Shown here: piece after piece, positions 59,597-64,000 of the stretch | How the letters are laid out: every line of letters begins with the position of its first letter | Position numbering within the stretch: the first letter of the stretch is position 1 | Assembly: GCF_014534645.1 (NCBI RefSeq) | Contig: NZ_JACVQF010000218.1 | Span: forward strand, 62,001 to 126,000 | DNA from: Streptomyces griseicoloratus | Lineage (GTDB): Bacteria; Actinomycetota; Actinomycetes; Streptomycetales; Streptomycetaceae | DNA length: 64,000 bases | Direction: 5' to 3' | The notes under the pieces: model-generated | Databases searched by the model: none | What the model was told of the DNA's origin: nothing | What the model saw: only the letters and a program-made list of their open reading frames with translations | Program-made: the position numbers and the translations under genes

Positions 59597-61075
59597 TCAC
59601 CCCGCCCCACGCGCGACGACCCTGACCGTGGCCAGCTCCGGGTCGCTCGGGTCCGGCAGGTACATCCCGGCGGCCAGGCCGCTGCTCAGATACCGCAGGA
59701 CCGGTTCGGTCAGCCGCTCGCCCGGCAGGACGGCCGGGATGCCGGGCGGGTACGGCGTGATCATCTCCGCGGCGACGCGTCCGGCGGCCTCGTCGAGCGG
59801 CACGTCCTCGGCCGGCCCGAAGAACGCGTCCCGGGGCAGCCGCACCTGCGCCATCCGCAGGTCGGACGGCGACGGGACCGCCACGGTCGGCGCGGGACCC
59901 AGGCCGGGCGCCGCCCGGGCGAGGTCCCTGAGCGCGGCGAGCAGCTCTCCGGCGGTCTCCCGGTCGTCGCCGTGGGTGATCTGCGCTCCGATCCGGCGGT
60001 GGTCGGTCAGATGCGCGACCACGCCGCGGTGCGCACGCAGCCAGTCGGCCGCCTGGAAACCGGTGATGCCGAGGCCGTGGACGTCGACGACGACGGGCAG
60101 TGGATCGAAATCATGGGCCATGCCCGGACCGCAGAAGTCCTCCCGGTCGTTGACGTGCATCCCGTCGATCTCCTCGACGGCCGCGCGGACGCCGGCCGCG
60201 AGATCCAGCGCGGCGCCCATGATCTCCCGCCCGCGCAGCGCCATCTGCCGGCGCCAGCCGTCGAGGCCCGCGAAGATCAGCGCCGACGGGCTGGTCGTCC
60301 CCAGCAGGTCGGCCCGCATGCCGAGCAGCTGCGGCGGCACCAGATCGCCCCGCAGATGGAAGACGGAGCCCTGCTCCAGGCCGCTGCCCATCTTGTGGAT
60401 GCTCGTCACACAGATGTCGGCGCCCGAGTCCATGGCCCACGACGGCAGATCGGGGTGGAAGGGCAGGTGCGCGCCCCACGCCTCGTCGACGATCAGCGGG
60501 ACCGACCGCCGGTGACACACCTCGGCGATCCCCCGCAGGTCGGCACCGGCCCCGTACGGCGTCGGACTGGTGACCAGCGCCCCCTTGGCGTCGGGATGCG
60601 CGGCGAAAGCCTGCTCGAACTCCCCGGCGGACGGGGGATGGGCCAGATGCCGCTCGGCGTCCCACCGCGGCTCCACCCAGACCGGCTCGATGCCGGACAG
60701 GATCAGCCCCGCCACCACGGACTTGTGGGCGTCCCGGCCGATCAGCAGCCGTTCGTGCGGCCCCGCGACGGCCAGCATCGCCGCCTTGACCGACAGGGAA
60801 CTGCCGCACGTGGAGAAGAACGTGTGGTCCGCGTGCACGGCGTCGGCCATCAGCTCCTGGGCGCGCTGGAGCACACGGCCCCCGGTGAGCCGGTCGTCGA
60901 GCCCGCCGGTCGCCAGGACGTCACCGAGGAACACGGCGTCGCCCAGCACCTCGCGCACGGCGGGATCGGTGCCGCGGGCCTGCTTGTGCCCCGGCGGGGT
61001 GAACGACAACCGTCCCTCACGGCGGTAGTCGACGAGGGCCTCCAGAACCGGTGCGCGGGTGTGGTCGGTCTTCAT
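59597..61075 (-). CDS. Orn/Lys/Arg decarboxylase family PLP enzyme
   Basis: The 492-residue fold-type I enzyme has FTPPGHKQARGTDP at the start, the pocket STCGSSLSVKAAMLA, the Asp of VDEAWGAHLPFHP and the cofactor lysine in TSIHKMGSGLEQGS. This is the short (about 480-residue) SpeA/Cad-like type found in Gram-positives, which decarboxylates lysine, arginine or ornithine to a polyamine precursor. Its 5' end overlaps the preceding small gene by 59 bp. It ends at a canonical terminator. Confidence 0.88.
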   Translation of the reverse strand: MKTDHTRAPVLEALVDYRREGRLSFTPPGHKQARGTDPAVREVLGDAVFLGDVLATGGLDDRLTGGRVLQRAQELMADAVHADHTFFSTCGSSLSVKAAMLAVAGPHERLLIGRDAHKSVVAGLILSGIEPVWVEPRWDAERHLAHPPSAGEFEQAFAAHPDAKGALVTSPTPYGAGADLRGIAEVCHRRSVPLIVDEAWGAHLPFHPDLPSWAMDSGADICVTSIHKMGSGLEQGSVFHLRGDLVPPQLLGMRADLLGTTSPSALIFAGLDGWRRQMALRGREIMGAALDLAAGVRAAVEEIDGMHVNDREDFCGPGMAHDFDPLPVVVDVHGLGITGFQAADWLRAHRGVVAHLTDHRRIGAQITHGDDRETAGELLAALRDLARAAPGLGPAPTVAVPSPSDLRMAQVRLPRDAFFGPAEDVPLDEAAGRVAAEMITPYPPGIPAVLPGERLTEPVLRYLSSGLAAGMYLPDPSDPELATVRVVARGAG

Positions 61076-61352
61076 GCCGACCCGGTTTCCCGGCCCCGGT
61101 CCCCGTCAATCCGTCCAGCCGCGCGACGGCCGGCTCCGCGCGGCGCGCCCGCCCGGGGGTCAGCACCTCGTCCAGCACCCGCAGCACGGCCTCGTACGCC
61201 ATCGTCCGTACGGCGGCCTCGAGCGCCCCGTCCGGGTCGGTCGCCCGCAGCTCCTCCCCGTGCGCCCGCCACCTCCGCTCCTCCTCCACCGCGCAGGCAC
61301 GGGCCCGGTGCATACGGCGCAGCAGTTCGTCCGAGTCCACAACATCGCTCAT
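61017..61352 (-). CDS. Small hypothetical protein overlapping the decarboxylase start
   Basis: The 111-residue protein is mostly helical and charged (LLRRMHRARACAVEEERRWRAHGEELRATDPDGALEAAVRTMAYEAVLRVLDEVL) with a low-complexity Arg/Pro/Gly tail. I recognise no family. The tail lies in the region that overlaps the decarboxylase gene in another frame, so the functional part is probably the first 70 residues. ATG 61352 is a reasonable start. Confidence 0.5.
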   Translation of the reverse strand: MSDVVDSDELLRRMHRARACAVEEERRWRAHGEELRATDPDGALEAAVRTMAYEAVLRVLDEVLTPGRARRAEPAVARLDGLTGTGAGKPGRHEDRPHPRTGSGGPRRLPP

Positions 61353-61515
61353 GCACTCCGCCTACCCCCACACGGCGCCGGAATGGCCGCGGGACCGTAC
61401 CGAGAGCCCCGGGTTTGAGGGTGCGCGGAGAGGTCAGCCGGACGACAGGGCCCCACGGCGTCCGTGCGCGGGCGAGACCGGATCCGGCCCTCCGTATCGA
61501 CCAGGGAGCTGACGG

Positions 61516-61959
61516 ATGTGCGCCGAGCACCCGCCCGAATCCGCCGTCGACAAACCCCGCGCGGACACGGCCGCGCCACCGCGGCCGTGCGGGCCCGCCG
61601 AGGCGCGCCGGACGGTCGAACGCGTGGTCACCGAGTGCTGCCGCGCCGGCCGCACCCGGTGCGACGCGGCCGCCCTCTCGGACGCCGTGCTCGTCGCCTC
61701 GGAACTGACCACCAACGCCATCCTGCACGGCGGCGGCGTCACCGACTTCCGGGTCGACGTCATCGGGCCCGCGGTCCGCGTCTCCGTCAGCGACCGCAGC
61801 GACCGGCTGCCCGTGGCCGTGCCGCCGGCCGCCCCCCGAGGACGCCGACGGGTGGGCGGCCGGGGCTGGCCGATCGTCTGCCGGCTGGCACGGGACGTAC
61901 ACGTGCGCGACCTGCCCGCCGGCGGCAAACGCATCACCGCGGTCGTTGCGCTGTCCTGA
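61516..61959 (+). CDS. RsbW-like ATP-binding protein (anti-sigma factor kinase family)
   Basis: The 147-residue GHKL ATPase has the N box DAVLVASELTTNAILHGG and a G1-like region RRRVGGRGWPIVCRL. It belongs to the HATPase_c_2 group that binds SigB-family sigma factors or their antagonists. A SigB-family sigma gene begins 175 bp downstream in the same direction, making this a likely partner-switch pair, the second in the window. Confidence 0.8.
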   Translation: MCAEHPPESAVDKPRADTAAPPRPCGPAEARRTVERVVTECCRAGRTRCDAAALSDAVLVASELTTNAILHGGGVTDFRVDVIGPAVRVSVSDRSDRLPVAVPPAAPRGRRRVGGRGWPIVCRLARDVHVRDLPAGGKRITAVVALS

Positions 61960-62134
61960 GGACATTTCGGCGCGCGGCGTTTGTTCCCCCGAGGCCGGGG
62001 CAGTCGCAGTCTCGTGCTTCGGACCGGAGGCGCAGCAGCGGGAGCGTCATGGCTGCTTCGGGCCCTCCGGATGATCCGGGCGGCGACGTTCCCGCGGACA
62101 GTCCCCTGAGACCACCGTTCAGGAGCGAATCCGC

Positions 62135-63034
62135 ATGCTCATAGAAACGCCCACCATCCGTCCCGGTACCCCCGAGCCCGCCGCCACCCCCGCCGCAGAC
62201 GCCACCCCCACCCCCGCCTCGGCCGCGCCGGCCCGGCGCCGCCACGACGACGCCCCCGACACCGCGGCCCTCTTCGGCCGGCTGGCCGCCCTGGAGGACG
62301 GGCCCGAGCGGGACGCCGTCCGCGACGAGCTGGTCACGGCCTGGCTGCCGATGGCCCACCGGATCGCCGGACGGTTCCGCGACCGCGGGGAGTCCATCGA
62401 GGACCTGCGCCAGGTGGCGGCGCTCGGCCTGGTGAAGGCCATCGACCGGTTCGACCCCGGGCGCGGAGCCTTCGAGAGCTACGCCGTGCCCACCATCACC
62501 GGCGAGGTCAAGCGGCACTTCCGGGACCGGATGTGGGCCCTGCGGGTGCCCCGCCGGGTCCAGGAACTGCGCAACAAGGTGCGCGTGGCGCGCCGCGAAC
62601 TCACCCAGAGCCCGGGCAGCCCCGAGCCCTCGGTCGCCGCCATCGCCGCCCACACCGGGCTCAGCGAGGAGGACGTCAACGCCGGGATGGAGGCGCTGGA
62701 GAGCTTCAGCACCCTGTCGCTGGACGCCGAACTCTCCGCGGGCGACGACGGATACAGCCTCGCCGACACCCTGGGCGCGGCGGACGCCTCGTACGACGTC
62801 GTGATCGACCGGGAATCCGCCAAGGAGGGCCTGCGCCGCCTGCCCGAACGCGAGCGCGCCATCCTGTACATGCGCTTCTTCGAAGACATGACACAGAGCC
62901 GCATAGCCGACCGCCTGGGCATCTCGCAGATGCACGTCTCCCGGCTCATCAGCCGCAGCTGCGCCCGTGTGCGCGACGAGGCGCTGGGACAGCGGGCGGG
63001 CCGCCGGCCGGGCGGCCGCCGGACGACGGCCTGA
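62135..63034 (+). CDS. RNA polymerase sigma factor, SigB/SigF/SigG subfamily
   Basis: The 299-residue protein has a Pro/Ala-rich N-terminus, region 2 (MAHRIAGRFRDRGESIEDLRQVAALGLVKAIDRFDPGRGAFESYAVPTITGEVKRHFRDRMW), region 3 and region 4 (RERAILYMRFFEDMTQSRIADRLGISQMHVSRLISRSCARVRDEAL). AGGAGCG precedes the ATG. The upstream 175 bp show no clear SigB-type promoter. It is followed by a strong hairpin at 63112-63146. Confidence 0.92.
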   Translation: MLIETPTIRPGTPEPAATPAADATPTPASAAPARRRHDDAPDTAALFGRLAALEDGPERDAVRDELVTAWLPMAHRIAGRFRDRGESIEDLRQVAALGLVKAIDRFDPGRGAFESYAVPTITGEVKRHFRDRMWALRVPRRVQELRNKVRVARRELTQSPGSPEPSVAAIAAHTGLSEEDVNAGMEALESFSTLSLDAELSAGDDGYSLADTLGAADASYDVVIDRESAKEGLRRLPERERAILYMRFFEDMTQSRIADRLGISQMHVSRLISRSCARVRDEALGQRAGRRPGGRRTTA

Positions 63035-63111
63035 GCCCGGCGCGCGACCCCGGCGGGACCCACCGCCCGGGACGCGGCCCACCGGACCGGGACGTCACGG
63101 CCGGAGCCGGC

Positions 63112-63146
63112 AAGGTGCCCGCCGGGCGGTGGCCGGCGGGCACCTT
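63112..63146 (+). terminator. Hairpin after sigma factor gene
   Basis: A perfect 14-bp stem (63112-63125 with 63133-63146, AAGGTGCCCGCCGG and its complement) closes a 7-nt loop 78 bp past the stop codon. The rest of 63035-63273 shows nothing else. Confidence 0.75.
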
Positions 63147-63273
63147 CCGGCAGGCCGGACGTGCCCCGGGACGGACACGGCATCGTCCGCTTCCCCGGCC
63201 GGCGCACCACCGGATCACCGTGGCTCCCGGCCCGCACAGGTCTGACTCACTCCGCACGGGGAACACGGGGCGG

Positions 63274-63708
63274 ATGAACGAACACGAGATTCCGGAGCCG
63301 AACGGCCGTCCCGTGGACGTCTACCTCGACCTCCTGCGCATCCGCATGGACACCGAGGACTACCGGCTGCTGCTCAGCGTGGTCGAACCGGTCCTGCAGG
63401 CGATCGACGAACACCAGATGCCCACCATCGACTTCTCCCTGGACGGCGCCAGTGCCGAAGAGCTCCCCCAGGAGATCAGAGACGAGGCCGCACTGGTCAT
63501 CGCCACCGCCGTCACCGGCCGGCTGGACAACGAGGTCGTCGAGATCAGCACCGAGGAGACCGGCCCCGTGCGGGTCGTGACGGACGCGGTCACCGCCTCC
63601 GACCCCGAACGCCTCGGCGAGATCGCCGACTACCTCAAGGAACGCCACCGGCAGAACGAGGAACTGCGCGGCATCGCCGAGGCGAGCGGCATGCCCACCG
63701 ACTTCTGA
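63274..63708 (+). CDS. Hypothetical acidic protein
   Basis: I do not recognise a family. The 144-residue protein is strongly acidic and probably soluble: VDVYLDLLRIRMDTEDYRLLLSVVEPVLQAIDEHQMPTIDFSLDGASAEELPQEIRDEAALVIATAV, then two short strands (EVVEISTEETGPVRVVTDAV) and a C-terminal helical tail. ATG 63274 follows GGGGCGG. It is convergent with the partial gene at the right edge. Confidence 0.6.
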   Translation: MNEHEIPEPNGRPVDVYLDLLRIRMDTEDYRLLLSVVEPVLQAIDEHQMPTIDFSLDGASAEELPQEIRDEAALVIATAVTGRLDNEVVEISTEETGPVRVVTDAVTASDPERLGEIADYLKERHRQNEELRGIAEASGMPTDF

Positions 63709-63738
63709 CCATCCGCGGCACGCACCCCGCCCCGTCCG

Positions 63739-64000
63739 TCACCGCTTCGGGGCCGCGACGGGCACGCCGAGCGGCCGGGCGAGGCCGACCACCGCCTCGT
63801 CCAGGCGCTCCAGGTGCCGCAGCACCCGCCCGGTGATGCGGCCGTACCGCGACGTCCCCTCCGCACCGGGCTCCAGCAGCGATGCGATGCTCGGCCCGGT
63901 CTCCACCTCGACTTGGGCGTGCTCGTCGGCGACGTGGGCGGCGATCGCCTCGATGTTGCGCACCGTGCGCCGCACCGCCCCGCGCAGCCGCGGGTCGGCC
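63739..64000 (-). CDS. Hypothetical protein, C-terminal part (N-terminus beyond right edge)
   Basis: The frame is open from the right edge (ADPRLRGAVRRTVRNIEAIAAHVADEHAQVEVETGPS...) to the stop at 63739, giving about 86 residues. A GTG at 63975 is internal in sense, since the frame continues upstream with similar composition. The fragment is helical and charged, ending LARPLGVPVAAPKR. I cannot name a family. Confidence 0.5.
   Translation of the reverse strand, partial: ADPRLRGAVRRTVRNIEAIAAHVADEHAQVEVETGPSIASLLEPGAEGTSRYGRITGRVLRHLERLDEAVVGLARPLGVPVAAPKR

Noticed and set aside
61975-62010. Possible SigB-type promoter before the second sigma gene
   Set aside because: GTTT is followed by GGGGCA rather than GGGTAC/T, a match too weak to claim.
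1-64000. tRNA, rRNA, CRISPR arrays, insertion sequences, attachment sites
   Set aside because: No cloverleaf-like sequence, regularly spaced 20-40 bp repeats, transposase or integrase was found; the only tandem repeats are the 74-bp minisatellite and a two-copy 23-bp repeat.

Overview
The window is 64 kb of very GC-rich actinobacterial DNA, almost certainly from a Streptomyces chromosome. The evidence is near-exclusive use of G/C-ending codons, GTG and TTG starts, a WhiB protein, an SsgA-like protein (SALP), a streptophobe membrane protein, SigB/F/G-type sigma factors with RsbW-like kinases, the PopR/ClpP3/ClpP4 module and a single bldA-type TTA codon. Both edges cut genes. I saw no rRNA, tRNA, CRISPR array, insertion sequence or phage. 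The content looks like ordinary accessory and stress functions plus one small biosynthetic cluster.

Layout. 1-9.4 kb: an epimerase tail, small membrane proteins, a sulfonate-sulfur operon (cysteine-type leader peptide, ssuE, ssuD), a GH19 chitinase behind DasR/direct-repeat operators, adenosine deaminase, and a LysR/aldo-keto reductase pair with two dyads between them. 9.55-18.64 kb: a six-gene cluster on the plus strand, with two four-base overlaps. It encodes a membrane protein with the layout of the C-terminal half of poly-epsilon-lysine synthetase (carrier, then three TM-pair/beta-helix blocks), a separate adenylation-carrier NRPS, an HxE iron/2-oxoglutarate oxygenase, SbnB-like and SbnA-like enzymes that make L-2,3-diaminopropionate (Dap), and a phosphopantetheinyl transferase. 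I read it as a split poly-amino-acid (NAPAA-type) synthetase using Dap or hydroxy-Dap. 18.7-28.2 kb: an ECF sigma/RskA pair, a TTA-containing small gene, an FHA-FHA-ABC exporter, a minisatellite of 74-bp repeats, PRC-barrel proteins, and an RsbW-like kinase next to a SigB-family sigma factor. 28.5-30.5 kb: popR, clpP3 and clpP4 with a PopR box; ClpP4 lacks the catalytic His.

30.5-48 kb: VOC proteins, an SDR pseudogene, RNase H, a SALP gene, an F420 enzyme, a membrane pseudokinase, a TerD-CAP fusion, a LAL regulator and a three-gene operon (response regulator fused to a TrxR-like flavoprotein, cNMP-domain histidine kinase, UBP zinc finger). 48-64 kb: universal stress protein, DUF4032, AlkB, a TetR/FAD dehydrogenase operon with a palindromic operator, DUF488, WhiB, ArgP/LysE, an MFS carrier, an Orn/Lys/Arg decarboxylase and a second RsbW-like/SigB-family pair.

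How the parts may work together: three sequences match the Streptomyces SigB promoter pattern GNNT-N14-16-GGGTAC. They lie upstream of the sigma gene at 27282-28169, the SALP gene at 35038-35463 and the small gene at 54860-55318. This suggests a local stress and development regulon.
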